DNA of 64,000 nt from Streptomyces deccanensis (GCF_022385335.1 NZ_CP092431.1:8432001-8496000), one strand, 5' to 3'. Numbered from the stretch's first letter, positions 44,752 to 53,821 are shown. Notes: generated by a model from the sequence alone, not told the origin. Numbers and translations: made by a program.

Positions 44752-46236
44752 ATGTACGCGGACACGGAACGGTGTGTGCGGGCCGTGCGGTCGAAGGACG
44801 CGCGGTTCGACGGCTGGTTCTTCACGGCCGTGGTGACCACACGGATCTACTGCCGGCCCAGCTGCCCGGTGGTGCCGCCCAAGGCGGAGAACATGACCTT
44901 CTACCCGAGCGCGGCGGCGTGCCAGCAGGCCGGCTTCCGGGCCTGCAAGCGGTGCCGCCCGGACACCAGCCCGGGATCACCGGAGTGGGACCAGCGGGCG
45001 GACCTCGTGGCGCGGGCGATGCGGCTCGTGGGGGACGGGGTCGTGGACCGGGAGGGCGTGCCGGGACTGGCACGGCGGCTCGGCTATAGCGCCCGGCAGG
45101 TCGAGCGGCAGCTGCTGGCCGAGCTGGGCGCGGGCCCGCTGGCGCTCGCCCGGGCCCAGCGGGCGCAGACCGCGCGGCTGCTGATCGAGACGACCGCGCT
45201 GCCGATGGCCGAGATCGCGTTCGCCGCCGGGTTCGGGTCGATCCGGACGTTCAACGACACCGTGCGGGAGGTCTTCGCGCTGTCGCCCAGCGAACTGCGC
45301 GAGCGGGCCGCACGGTCGGCCCGGCAGCGCTCCGACTCGCCCGGCACCTCCGGGGCGTTGAGCCTCCGGCTGCCGTTCCGGGCCCCGCTCAACCCCGACA
45401 ACCTCTTCGGCCACCTCGCCGCGACCGCCGTACCCGGCGTGGAGGAGTGGCGCGACGGCGCGTACCGGCGCACGCTCCGGCTGCCTTACGGCCACGGCAT
45501 CGTCGCCCTCGCCCCGGAGCCCGACCACATCGCCTGCCGGCTCACCCTCGGCGACCTGCGCGACCTGCCCGTCGCCATCAGCCGCTGCCGCCGCATGCTC
45601 GACCTGGACGCCGACCCGGTCGCCGTCGACGAGCAGCTGCGCACCGACCCCCTGCTCGCGCCCCTGGTCGACAAGGCGCCCGGGCGCCGGGTGCCGCGGA
45701 CCGTCGACGAGGCCGAGTTCGCCGTACGCGCGGTGCTCGGCCAGCAGGTCTCCACGGCCGCCGCCCGGACCCACGCGGCCCGGCTGGTCCTCGCGCACGG
45801 CGAACCGGTCGACGATCCGGAAGGGGGCCTCACCCATCTCTTCCCGTCCCCCGAGGCGTTGGCGGCCCTCGATCCCGAGACCCTCGCGATGCCGCGCACC
45901 CGCCGGAACACCTTCACCACCCTGGTAGGGCAACTCGCCGAAGGAACACTGCACCTGGGCGTCGACAGCGACTGGGCCGAGACCCGGGCCCGGCTGCTCG
46001 CGCTGCCCGGGTTCGGCCCCTGGACCGTCGACGTCATCGCCATGCGTGCCCTCGGCGACCCGGATGCCTTCCTCGCCGGTGATCTCGGAATCCGGCGCGC
46101 GGCACGGGAGTTGGGCCTGCCGTCCACCCCGGCCGCCCTCGCGGCGCGGGCCGAGGCCTGGCGGCCCTGGCGGGCGTACGCGGTCCAGTACCTCTGGGCG
46201 ACGGACAGCCACCCCATCAACTTCCTTCCCGTCTGA
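44752..46236 (+). CDS. Ada-type regulator fused to AlkA 3-methyladenine glycosylase
   Basis: A 494-residue DNA-repair fusion. The N-terminal Ada domain (about 1-70) has its zinc cysteines in I-Y-C-R-P-S-C-P and A-C-K-R-C-R-P; the first is the expected methyl acceptor for phosphotriesters. An AraC-type helix-turn-helix follows (about 75-180, A-F-A-A-G-F-G-S-I-R-T-F). The C-terminal part is an AlkA N-domain and HhH-GPD glycosylase (G-Q-Q-V-S-T-A-A-A-R-T, L-P-G-F-G-P-W-T-V-D, catalytic Asp in L-A-G-D-L-G-I). One protein thus senses methylation and excises alkylated bases. The ATG at 44752 gives the usual M-Y-A-D-T-E-R-C start; an ATG at 44740 is also in frame. Followed by ogt. Confidence 0.9.
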   Translation: MYADTERCVRAVRSKDARFDGWFFTAVVTTRIYCRPSCPVVPPKAENMTFYPSAAACQQAGFRACKRCRPDTSPGSPEWDQRADLVARAMRLVGDGVVDREGVPGLARRLGYSARQVERQLLAELGAGPLALARAQRAQTARLLIETTALPMAEIAFAAGFGSIRTFNDTVREVFALSPSELRERAARSARQRSDSPGTSGALSLRLPFRAPLNPDNLFGHLAATAVPGVEEWRDGAYRRTLRLPYGHGIVALAPEPDHIACRLTLGDLRDLPVAISRCRRMLDLDADPVAVDEQLRTDPLLAPLVDKAPGRRVPRTVDEAEFAVRAVLGQQVSTAAARTHAARLVLAHGEPVDDPEGGLTHLFPSPEALAALDPETLAMPRTRRNTFTTLVGQLAEGTLHLGVDSDWAETRARLLALPGFGPWTVDVIAMRALGDPDAFLAGDLGIRRAARELGLPSTPAALAARAEAWRPWRAYAVQYLWATDSHPINFLPV

Positions 46237-46254
46237 CCTTCAGAGGACCCACCC

Positions 46255-46746
46255 ATGAAGCAGCAGAAGCGGCACACCGTCGTCGACAGCCCCTACGGCC
46301 CCCTCACCCTCGTCGCCGACGACGGCGTGCTGTGCGGCCTCTACATGACCGAGCAGCGTCACCGCCCGCCGCAGGAGAACTTCGGCGCACGTGACGACAC
46401 GGCCTTCGCCGAGCCCCGGGAACAGCTGGCGGCCTACTTCGCGGGCGAGTTGAAGGTGTTCACCCTCGAACTCCGGCTGGCGGGGACCCCGTTCCAACGG
46501 CAGGTCTGGGAACAGCTCGTCCGGATCCCCTACGGCGAGACCCGCTCGTACGGCGAACTCGCGGGCGCCCTGGGCAACCCCAAGGCGTCCCGCGCGGTCG
46601 GTCTGGCCAACGGCAGGAACCCCGTCGGCATCATCGTCCCCTGCCACCGCGTCGTCGGCTCCGACGGCAGCCTCACCGGATACGGCGGCGGCACGGAGCG
46701 CAAACAGCGCCTGCTGGACTTCGAGCGGGGCACGGCACTGTTCTGA
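46255..46746 (+). CDS. ogt: methylated-DNA--protein-cysteine methyltransferase
   Basis: A 163-residue suicide methyltransferase that transfers methyl from O6-methylguanine in DNA to its own cysteine. The active-site motif is I-V-P-C-H-R-V-V, with the helix-turn-helix block R-A-V-G-L-A-N-G-R-N-P ahead of it and the Y-G-E-T-R-S-Y-G-E-L motif before that. It lies 18 nt after the Ada-AlkA gene with AGAGGA upstream, so the two form an alkylation-repair operon probably induced by the methylated Ada domain. Confidence 0.94.
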   Translation: MKQQKRHTVVDSPYGPLTLVADDGVLCGLYMTEQRHRPPQENFGARDDTAFAEPREQLAAYFAGELKVFTLELRLAGTPFQRQVWEQLVRIPYGETRSYGELAGALGNPKASRAVGLANGRNPVGIIVPCHRVVGSDGSLTGYGGGTERKQRLLDFERGTALF

Positions 46747-46794
46747 GCGGCCCGGGCCCACGGGTCTACTGAAGGGTCCCGCAACACCGTCCCC

Positions 46795-47529
46795 TCAGTC
46801 GCTCGCCTCGCGGATCCCCCGCAGCACCTCCGGCAGCGCCGTCCCGATCGGCTCCCGTACGACCTCGTCCGCCCGCTCGTCGTACGGGGTCGGCTCGGCG
46901 TTGACGATGATCAGGCGGGCCCCGTGATCGGCGGCGACGCCGGCGAGCCCGGCGGCGGGCTGCACCTGGAGACTGCTCCCGACGGCGATGAAGATCTGGC
47001 AGGCCTTGGTGATCGCGACGGCCTCACCGAGGACCACCGGGTCGAGCCGCTCGCCGAACATGACCGTGGCGGACTTCAGCACGCCCCCGCACTCCAGGCA
47101 CGGCGGGTCCTCCTCACCGGCCTCGACACGGGCGAGCGCGTCCTCCATCGGCGTCCGGGCGTGGCACCCGACGCACACCACGGACCGCGCGGACCCGTGC
47201 AGTTCGAGCACCTTGCGGGCCGGCATCCCGGCCAGCTGGTGCAGCCCGTCCACGTTCTGTGTGATGACCCGCACCGGCACCCCGGACCGCTCCAGCTCGG
47301 CCACCGCCCGGTGCGCCACGTTCGGCTCGGCCCGCAGCGTCCGGTTCTGCCGCCGCATCTGCCACGCGCGCCGGCGGATCTCCGGATCACCCATGTAGTA
47401 CTCGTACGTCACCAGCTTCTCGGCCTCCGGATCCCGCCGCCACAGCCCGTTCGGGCCTCGGTAGTCGGGGATGCCGGAGTCGGTGGAGATGCCTGCGCCA
47501 CTGAGCAGGGCGACGAGGGGCTTGTTCAT
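46795..47529 (-). CDS. Sir2-family NAD-dependent protein deacylase
   Basis: A 244-residue sirtuin that removes acyl groups from lysines using NAD+, releasing nicotinamide and O-acyl-ADP-ribose. Motifs are G-A-G-I-S-T-D-S-G-I-P-D-Y-R-G, T-Q-N-V-D-G-L-H, the catalytic His in L-E-L-H-G-S, and the zinc cysteines C-V-G-C and C-L-E-C. V-G-S-S-L-Q-V-Q-P marks the NAD-binding end. Convergent with ogt and downstream of the kinase gene on the same strand (56 nt). Its product O-acetyl-ADP-ribose is a substrate of the macro-domain enzyme encoded at 40369. Confidence 0.93.
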   Translation of the reverse strand: MNKPLVALLSGAGISTDSGIPDYRGPNGLWRRDPEAEKLVTYEYYMGDPEIRRRAWQMRRQNRTLRAEPNVAHRAVAELERSGVPVRVITQNVDGLHQLAGMPARKVLELHGSARSVVCVGCHARTPMEDALARVEAGEEDPPCLECGGVLKSATVMFGERLDPVVLGEAVAITKACQIFIAVGSSLQVQPAAGLAGVAADHGARLIIVNAEPTPYDERADEVVREPIGTALPEVLRGIREASD

Positions 47530-47585
47530 GGGGCGAGGGTAGGTCGGCCGTCCCGCCGGGGCGAGCGGATATCGGCGTGGCGGGG

Positions 47586-50084
47586 TCAGGGGGCGGGCAG
47601 GCCGTAGGTGCGGTCGTAGTGCTGGGCGACCAGGACACCGCTGTGGTCACAGGCGAGCTGCCAGTCGTTGACGCCGGTCTCCAGGCCGTCGGTGAAGTTC
47701 CACAGGAGCCGGCCCTTTGCGGCGCCGATCGCGTAGATGCCGTTCTTGTTCTTGTAGGCCGGGACGTAGACCGCGTCGGGGCCCGCCGTGACCGGCTGGT
47801 CGATGTTGAGGCGTGGGGTGGGGCAGAACCAGCGGCGGGCACCGGTACCGGCGTTGAACGCGTACACACCGGCGGGGTCCGTGCCGGTGACGTAGACGGT
47901 GTTGCCGTAGCCGCCGAGGGACGCGAACATGCCGCGCTCGGGCCTCACCCGCCAGCGGAGTCCGCCGGTGCCGAGGTCCAGGGCCTTCAGCTCCCGGCCG
48001 ATGGCGAACACCGTGCCGTTGATCACGGCGAGCCCCGGCCGCAGGTCGTAGCCGACCGGGTGGCGCCACAGCACGCCGGAGCCTTCGGTGTCCCGGACCG
48101 TGACGTTGCGCAGTCCGTCGGCGTAGACGAAATAGCCGGGGATGATGACCGGCGCCAGCTTGATGCCGACGTCCTCCGGGCTGATGGGGATCACTTCGGC
48201 GCGGCGGGCCGCGAGGTCGACACCGAACACCGTGTCCGTGGACGTCGCGACGCCCTGTTCCTGGGACTCGCGCCGGAGCCGGACCCCGATGACGGAGATG
48301 GCCCGGTCGTCGACGGCGCCGAGCAGTGTGGTGAAGCGGAAGTCCGGGCCGAAGTCGATGGTGAAACGTTCCGTTCCGTCGACCGGGTCGACGCCGATCA
48401 CCGTCGACCCCTCACCGAGCGCGATCGCCGCGTCGAAGGCCAGCACGGCCGGGGTGGGCGACTGGCTGATGCCCTCGTAGACCCACTTGGGCCGGGTGCC
48501 GTCCTTCAGGTCGAGACAGACCAGGTCACCCGGGCGGGTCTTCACCAGGGCCGCGCCGTCCTGGAAGACGGCGGGCGCCTGGAGCAGCGGGCCGCCGCGG
48601 TAGGTCCACAGCGGCTTGGGGGCCGGGCCCGCGGGCTCCAGGGACCGCACGCTCGGCTCCTTGCGGCGGCTGAGCACCAGACCGGCGCCGACCGCGGCCG
48701 CGGCGGAACCCGCCGACACGGTCAGGACCGTGCGCCGCGACGGACCGGGCCGCGGTACCGCACGACGGTGCCCGGAGGCACGGTACGGCTCCGGCTCCTC
48801 GGGGGCGGAATAGGGCTCCGCGCCCGCGGGGGGCACGGCTGCGGACGGCGACTCGCCGCCGGTCCGGTCCGCGCCGTCGCCCACGCCGTACCCGCCGCCC
48901 ATGCCGCCCCTGTCGGTCGGCGGCACCTCGGCTCCTCGGCCCGGGTGGCCGGAGCCGTCGTACGGGCCGCCGGAGTCGCGGGTCGACGAGGCGTCCGTGC
49001 CGAGGGTCGACGGGCCGTCCGTGCCCGGGGGCGCCTCGGCCCCCTCGAAGCCGTACGCGGCGCGCCCCCGCCCCGCGCCGTACGTGGCCCGGTCCGGCCG
49101 GGGCGTGTAGGTGAGACGTTCCTGCTGGAAGTCGTACGCGTCCCGCTCGTGGTCGGACTCGGTGGAGCGCAGGACGACCGGACCGTCAGGTCCGCTGTCG
49201 AGGGTCTGTACGGCCGCCGCGCGCAGGGCGATCGAGGAGGTCACCGACGGCGGCAGCCAGCCGTCGGCCGCCAGCTGCTCCACCCCGCCGGGCGCGCAGG
49301 CGGCGGCCAGCTTGTCCGGGGTGATCCGCAGCCGGGGGTCCTTGGTGAGACAGAGGCTGATGATCTTGTCGAGCGGCTCGGGCACACCCGTCAGATCGGG
49401 TGCGCTGTGCACCACCTGGTACAGCAGCGTGGCCGCCGCGCTGCCGCTGAACGGGGCGTGCCCGGACGCCGCGAACGTGAGCACCGAGCCCAGCGAGAAG
49501 ACGTCCCCCTCGGGGCCCAGCGGCTCGCCCGTGGCCTGCTCGGGGCACATGTACTCGAAAGAGCCGAAGAGCGCCCCGGAGCGGGTGAGGTCGTAGCCGT
49601 CGCTCGCCCGGACGATGCCGAAGTCGATGACGCGCGGGCCGTCGGCGGCGAGCAGCACGTTGGAGGGCTTCAGGTCGCGGTGCACCAGCCCGGCCGCCTG
49701 GACCGAGATCAGCGCCTCGGCGATGCCGGCACCCAGCACGAGCACCGACTCCACCGGCAGCGGGCCGTGCGCGGCCACCGCCTCGGCCAGGGTGGGGCCG
49801 GCGATGTAGTCGGTGGCCAGCCAGGGGATGGGCGCCTCGGGGTCGGCGTCGACCACGGGCGCCGTGTATCTGCCGCCGACCGCCCCGGCGGCCTCCACCT
49901 CGCGACGGAAGCGGATGCGGAAGTTCTTGTCCCCCATCAGCTCGGGACGGATGGCCTTGACCGCGACGGTCCGCCCCTGAGGGGAGCGCGCCAGATAGAC
50001 CCGTCCCATCCCTCCTGCGCCGAGCCGTGCCACGAGACGGTAGGGACCTAGCTCCTCGGGATCGTCTGAGCCCAGTGGTTCCAT
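47586..50084 (-). CDS. Ser/Thr protein kinase with C-terminal PQQ-type propeller
   Basis: An 832-residue membrane protein resembling AfsK-type kinases. The kinase domain (about 13-275) has the G-A-G-G-M-G-R-V loop, A-V-K-A-I lysine, H-R-D-L-K-P-S-N catalytic loop and D-F-G. A long Pro/Gly-rich linker leads to a single membrane segment (about 475-500, R-R-T-V-L-T-V-S-A-G-S-A-A-A-A-V-G). The outer part is a beta-propeller of PQQ-like repeats (L-K-T..., V-Y-A-F-N-A-G-T-G-A-R-R-W). A ligand-sensing exterior with a cytoplasmic kinase is likely. The ATG at 50084 starts M-E-P-L-G-S-D-D; an in-frame GTG at 50204 with a good GGGAG site would add 40 residues of weaker codon bias. Confidence 0.87.
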   Translation of the reverse strand: MEPLGSDDPEELGPYRLVARLGAGGMGRVYLARSPQGRTVAVKAIRPELMGDKNFRIRFRREVEAAGAVGGRYTAPVVDADPEAPIPWLATDYIAGPTLAEAVAAHGPLPVESVLVLGAGIAEALISVQAAGLVHRDLKPSNVLLAADGPRVIDFGIVRASDGYDLTRSGALFGSFEYMCPEQATGEPLGPEGDVFSLGSVLTFAASGHAPFSGSAAATLLYQVVHSAPDLTGVPEPLDKIISLCLTKDPRLRITPDKLAAACAPGGVEQLAADGWLPPSVTSSIALRAAAVQTLDSGPDGPVVLRSTESDHERDAYDFQQERLTYTPRPDRATYGAGRGRAAYGFEGAEAPPGTDGPSTLGTDASSTRDSGGPYDGSGHPGRGAEVPPTDRGGMGGGYGVGDGADRTGGESPSAAVPPAGAEPYSAPEEPEPYRASGHRRAVPRPGPSRRTVLTVSAGSAAAAVGAGLVLSRRKEPSVRSLEPAGPAPKPLWTYRGGPLLQAPAVFQDGAALVKTRPGDLVCLDLKDGTRPKWVYEGISQSPTPAVLAFDAAIALGEGSTVIGVDPVDGTERFTIDFGPDFRFTTLLGAVDDRAISVIGVRLRRESQEQGVATSTDTVFGVDLAARRAEVIPISPEDVGIKLAPVIIPGYFVYADGLRNVTVRDTEGSGVLWRHPVGYDLRPGLAVINGTVFAIGRELKALDLGTGGLRWRVRPERGMFASLGGYGNTVYVTGTDPAGVYAFNAGTGARRWFCPTPRLNIDQPVTAGPDAVYVPAYKNKNGIYAIGAAKGRLLWNFTDGLETGVNDWQLACDHSGVLVAQHYDRTYGLPAP

Positions 50085-50478
50085 GACCTCAGCTGCCTGT
50101 TCGGTGAGGACGGGCGAATCGGCCCGCAGGTGGGGGGGAGACCGACTGCTCCGGGCGGCTCCCGGTGACCGTTCCCCCAGGGGCTCCGGATCTCCCGGCG
50201 CCACGGCCCGCTCCCGGGCCGCCGGTCACGGGTGTCCCGAGTGCTGCCCCGGTGGTCGAGCGAGGCGACGAGGGGCGATCGCTCGGACGGGGTTGGCGTC
50301 AGCCTAGATGCTGGAGTGACCAACGGGCAGCGTTTTGAGCCAGCGCTTTAAACTTCCATTAAGTGGAAGGTTCACGCACTTCACGTTCCGTACAAGGTGA
50401 GTTGACGCGATGTCAGCTGACTCCTGTCAACGGCGGGCGGCGACGGAACGACACCGCTGGTGGCCGATCCTCGACGGT
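50085..50478. other. upstream region of the kinase gene with a small palindrome
   Basis: I see no gene here. An inverted repeat CTTCCA / TGGAAG (50353-50358 and 50364-50369) with a 5-nt centre lies in an AT-richer patch (50336-50370), likely the kinase promoter or an operator. The stretch near 50204 could encode an N-terminal extension of the kinase. Confidence 0.4.
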
Positions 50479-50970
50479 TCAGGCCACCCGCTCGCCGTTC
50501 TCCAACTCGACCGGTCCCGTGCCCTCCACCAGCGCGTCCAGGGCGGCGAGCACCCGCCGGCCGAGCTGCCCCAGGAGATGTGCGGGAAGTTCGTCGCGCG
50601 GGACGAGCCGCCACGACAGCAACTCCTCCTCCTGCAACCGGATCCGCTTCAGATCCTCCTCGTCGAGCACCCCGCCGTCGTACACGTACGCCACCAGCGG
50701 CGGCCGCCCCACCCCGGGCACCCAGTCCACGGCGAGCAGCCGTCCCGGCTCGATGTCCAGCCCGATCTCCTCCAGGGTCTCGCGCCGCGCCCCCTGCCTC
50801 GGGGTCTCGCCGTCGTCCGACTCGATCGTCCCGCCCGGAAGCGCCCATCCCTCGCGGTAGTTGGGCTCGACCAGGAGCACACGGCCCTCGGCGTCCCGGA
50901 AGAGCGCGGCGGCACCGGCGAGGACACGGGGCAGGCTCGCGATGTACGCGGCGAAGTCCAAAGTGGTCAT
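50479..50970 (-). CDS. Nudix hydrolase
   Basis: A 163-residue Nudix protein. The Nudix box (G-x5-E-x7-R-E-x-x-E-E-x-G) begins at G-G-T-I-E-S and continues through A-R-R-E-T-L-E-E-I-G. Substrates of the superfamily are nucleoside diphosphates linked to another group; an ADP-ribose or NADH pyrophosphatase role would suit its position 64 nt after an ADP-ribosylglycohydrolase gene, but the sequence does not settle this. The ATG at 50970 abuts GTGAGG, and the mRNA may be leaderless if transcribed separately. Confidence 0.9.
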   Translation of the reverse strand: MTTLDFAAYIASLPRVLAGAAALFRDAEGRVLLVEPNYREGWALPGGTIESDDGETPRQGARRETLEEIGLDIEPGRLLAVDWVPGVGRPPLVAYVYDGGVLDEEDLKRIRLQEEELLSWRLVPRDELPAHLLGQLGRRVLAALDALVEGTGPVELENGERVA

Positions 50971-51034
50971 CCTCACAGCGTAGACGGCCCCCGAAGGCGG
51001 GAAATCGGCGCTCGGGGAGCGGAAGGGCCGGCGC

Positions 51035-52132
51035 TCAGGAGGCAAAGGACTCCGCCAACCGCACCGTGCGCTCCGCGAGTTCACTGACGCGCACCCCGTC
51101 GAAGCCGAACACGGCGCTGCGCACGGTGTCCTCCAACGGGTCCTTCCACCGGTCCGGGATCGCCTCCGCCCCGCACAGCACCCCGGCCACGGAACCGGCG
51201 GTGGCCCCGTTCGAGTCGGTGTCCAGGCCGCCGCGGACGGTCAGCGCGAGGGTGCGGGTGAAGTCGCCGTCGCCGTAGAGCAGCCCGGCCGTGAGCACGG
51301 CGACGTTCGGCACGACGTGGATCCAGCCGAGCCCGGCCGTCTCCTCGCCCACCGTCGTGAGCGTCTCCTCCCAGGCGAGTCCGGCCTCGTGCAGCGACAC
51401 GACCCGCCGCACGGTCCGGGCCAGACGGCTGCTCGCCGGGACCACCGCGAGCGCCTCGTCCAGGGCCGCCCGCGCCCCCGGCGCCGTGAACGCCGCGGCG
51501 ATCAGGGCCGCCGCCCACATCGCCCCGTACACCCCGTTGCCGGTGTGCGACAGCACCGCGTCGCGCCGGGCCAGCGAGGCCGCGCGCCGGGGCAGGCCCG
51601 GGGAGGTCCAGCCGAAGACGTCGGCACGGATGAGGGCGCCGATCCACTCCTGGTACGGGTTGTCGTAGGTTGCCGTCAGCGGCGGCTTCAGTCCGCTCGC
51701 GAGGTTGCGGTAGGCCGCCCGCTCCGCCGTGAACGTCTGGAGGTACGGCAGCCGCAGCAGCCACAGGTCACCGACCTGCTCGGTACTGAACGTGAAGCCG
51801 TGCGTCTCCAGCAGGTGCAGCCCGAGGATCGCGTAGTCCACGTCGTCGTCGCGGCAGCTGCCGTGGATCCGGCCGCGTACGCAGTCGCGCCACTCCGGCC
51901 GCAGCGCGCGCCCGTCGCTCTCGGTGGGCGGTTCCGGGAGGTAGTCGGTGAGCGGCAGGGCCCCGGCCCGCCGCAGATAGCCGTCGATCCGCTCCCGCGT
52001 CCACACCTCCCCCTGCTCCACGGGCTTCCCGAGCATGTTCCCCGCGATCCGGCCCAGCCAGCCCCCGAGCACACGGTCGGCGAGCTCGGCACCGACCGGG
52101 GGCGCGAGGGGGGTCGTGGTCGTGGGCGTCAT
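51035..52132 (-). CDS. ADP-ribosylglycohydrolase family protein
   Basis: A 365-residue all-alpha enzyme of the DraG/ARH family that cleaves ADP-ribose from proteins or small molecules using two Mg2+ ions. Metal motifs are S-C-R-D-D-D-V-D-Y near residue 110 (first Asp cluster) and G-L-D-T-D-S-N-G-A-T-A-G-S-V-A-G in the C-terminal part, the family hallmark. N-terminal G-G-W-L-G-R-I-A-G-N-M-L-G-K-P is also typical. It precedes the Nudix gene on the same strand by 64 nt, forming a probable two-gene ADP-ribose unit. The target is unknown. Confidence 0.92.
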   Translation of the reverse strand: MTPTTTTPLAPPVGAELADRVLGGWLGRIAGNMLGKPVEQGEVWTRERIDGYLRRAGALPLTDYLPEPPTESDGRALRPEWRDCVRGRIHGSCRDDDVDYAILGLHLLETHGFTFSTEQVGDLWLLRLPYLQTFTAERAAYRNLASGLKPPLTATYDNPYQEWIGALIRADVFGWTSPGLPRRAASLARRDAVLSHTGNGVYGAMWAAALIAAAFTAPGARAALDEALAVVPASSRLARTVRRVVSLHEAGLAWEETLTTVGEETAGLGWIHVVPNVAVLTAGLLYGDGDFTRTLALTVRGGLDTDSNGATAGSVAGVLCGAEAIPDRWKDPLEDTVRSAVFGFDGVRVSELAERTVRLAESFAS

Positions 52133-52318
52133 GTCCGAAGGTCTACCCGATTCCGCCCGATTCCGCGCACGGCGGCCCGGCGGGGGCCGGCGGAACCCGC
52201 TCGGGTCGGTGTTCGCTGGGCGGGACGGGGCATGACGTACCGGGGCCGGGCCGGTTAGGGTCGCAGCGGCGCGACTGCCTTGACGTGCGCAAGGCCCGAC
52301 GAGCGAGGGGAACGCAAG

Positions 52319-53554
52319 GTGGCGAACGCCGCGGTGGACGGGATCGACATGCCCGGGGACACGAACACGTCCGGGGGCACGAACACGTCCGGCGACACGC
52401 GAATGTCCGGCGACACGGACGCGACCGACCCGCGGGTGCTGATCGCCGCGGACAAGTTCAAGGGCACGCTGACGGCCGTCCAGGTCGCCGAGCGGGTCAC
52501 GGCGGGCATGCGCCGGGTCCGGCCCGACCTGGAGGTCGAGGCACTGCCGGTCGCCGACGGCGGCGACGGCACGGTGGCCGCGGCGGTCGCGGCCGGTTTC
52601 GAGCGCCGCGAGGTACGGGTCGCCGGGCCGCTGGGCGAGCCCGTCATCGCCGCGTACGCGCTGCGCGGTGACACGGCCGTCGTGGAGATGGCCGAGGCGA
52701 GCGGCTTGCAGCGCCTTCCCGCCGGGGTCTTCGCACCGCTGACGGCCTCCACGTACGGCTCCGGCGAACTGCTGCGCGCCGCGCTCGACGCGGGCGCGCG
52801 CACGATCGTGTTCGGCGTCGGCGGCAGCGCGACGACGGACGGCGGCGCGGGCATGCTCGCCGCGCTCGGCGCACGGTTCCTGGACGCGGCGGGGGAGCCC
52901 GTCGGTCCCGGCGGCGGAGGCCTGCGCGACCTGGTGACGGCGGACCTGTCGGGCCTCGACGCGAGGCTCACGGCGGTCGACCTCGTCCTCGCGAGCGACG
53001 TCGACAACCCGCTCACGGGCCCGAAGGGCGCGCCGACCGTGTACGGCCCGCAGAAGGGCGCGAGCCCCGAGGACGTGGCGACGCTGGACGCGGCCCTCAC
53101 GCACTTCGCGGCCGTCCTGGAGAAGACGGTCGGACCGAGCGCCACCGAGCACGCCCTCGCGCCGGGCGCGGGCGCCGCGGGCGGCATCGGCTACGGCGCC
53201 CTCGTCCTCGGCGCCCGCTTCCGCCCCGGCATCGAGGTCATGCTCGACGTCCTGGGCTTCGCGTCGGCGCTGGAGAAGGCCACGCTGGTGATCACCGGCG
53301 AGGGCTCCCTCGACGAGCAGACCCTGCACGGCAAGGCCCCCGCCGGGGTCGCCGCGGCCGCCCGCGCCGCCGGCAAGGAGGTCGTCGCGGTCTGCGGCCG
53401 CCTGGCGTTGGCACCGGAGGTGCTGGGGCAGGCCGGGATCCGTCGGGCGTACCCCCTGACCGAGGTCGAGCCGGACGTGGAGCGGTGCCTCGCCGATCCG
53501 GGGCCGATCCTCGAGGCCGTCGCCGAACGGATCGCGCAGGACTTCCTCACCTGA
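52319..53554 (+). CDS. glycerate kinase (GarK/GlxK family)
   Basis: A 411-residue kinase that phosphorylates glycerate, linking glyoxylate metabolism to glycolysis. Family blocks are I-A-A-D-K-F-K-G-T-L-T, V-A-D-G-G-D-G-T, G-V-G-G-S-A-T-T-D-G-G-A-G, S-D-V-D-N-P-L-T-G and G-E-G-S-L-D-E-Q-T. Residues 13-36 are an unusual hydrophilic insert of four 6-residue tandem repeats (G-D-T-N-T-S, G-G-T-N-T-S, G-D-T-R-M-S, G-D-T-D-A-T; DNA 52355-52426, 18-nt unit). The GTG at 52319 has GAGGGG about 9 nt upstream. Glycerate could come from glyoxylate made by the neighbouring ethylmalonyl-CoA pathway. Confidence 0.9.
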   Translation: MANAAVDGIDMPGDTNTSGGTNTSGDTRMSGDTDATDPRVLIAADKFKGTLTAVQVAERVTAGMRRVRPDLEVEALPVADGGDGTVAAAVAAGFERREVRVAGPLGEPVIAAYALRGDTAVVEMAEASGLQRLPAGVFAPLTASTYGSGELLRAALDAGARTIVFGVGGSATTDGGAGMLAALGARFLDAAGEPVGPGGGGLRDLVTADLSGLDARLTAVDLVLASDVDNPLTGPKGAPTVYGPQKGASPEDVATLDAALTHFAAVLEKTVGPSATEHALAPGAGAAGGIGYGALVLGARFRPGIEVMLDVLGFASALEKATLVITGEGSLDEQTLHGKAPAGVAAAARAAGKEVVAVCGRLALAPEVLGQAGIRRAYPLTEVEPDVERCLADPGPILEAVAERIAQDFLT

Positions 53555-53680
53555 TCAGGGCTCTGTCGCCCCCTCCGCCCCTACCCGTCCCATCCCAGGG
53601 GCGCTGCCCCTTCGCCCCCGAGTGGCCGGGGGTGGGGTCAGGGGTGGGCTGGTGGGTGGGTGCGGGATCGGTGGGGGTTC

Positions 53681-53781
53681 TCGCGCCGTTCCCCGCGCCC
53701 CTGAAAAGCAGGGGCTGCGCCCCATGCTTTCGTCCCGCAAGGGGCCGCAGGCCCCTTTGAGGGGCGCCGGGAACTGCGCGA
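53681..53781. repeat. Streptomyces-type palindromic intergenic element
   Basis: Arms at 53681-53701 and 53761-53781 are complementary with two mismatches; they enclose AAAGCA / TGCTTT and GGGGCC-gca-GGCCCC hairpins. It is the same family as the element at 13776. It lies between the convergent glycerate kinase and pssA genes, where it can serve both transcripts. The 310-nt gap contains no gene. Confidence 0.75.
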
Positions 53782-53821
53782 CCAACCCCCACCGAACCCG
53801 CACCCCGCCCCGAAACGCGAG

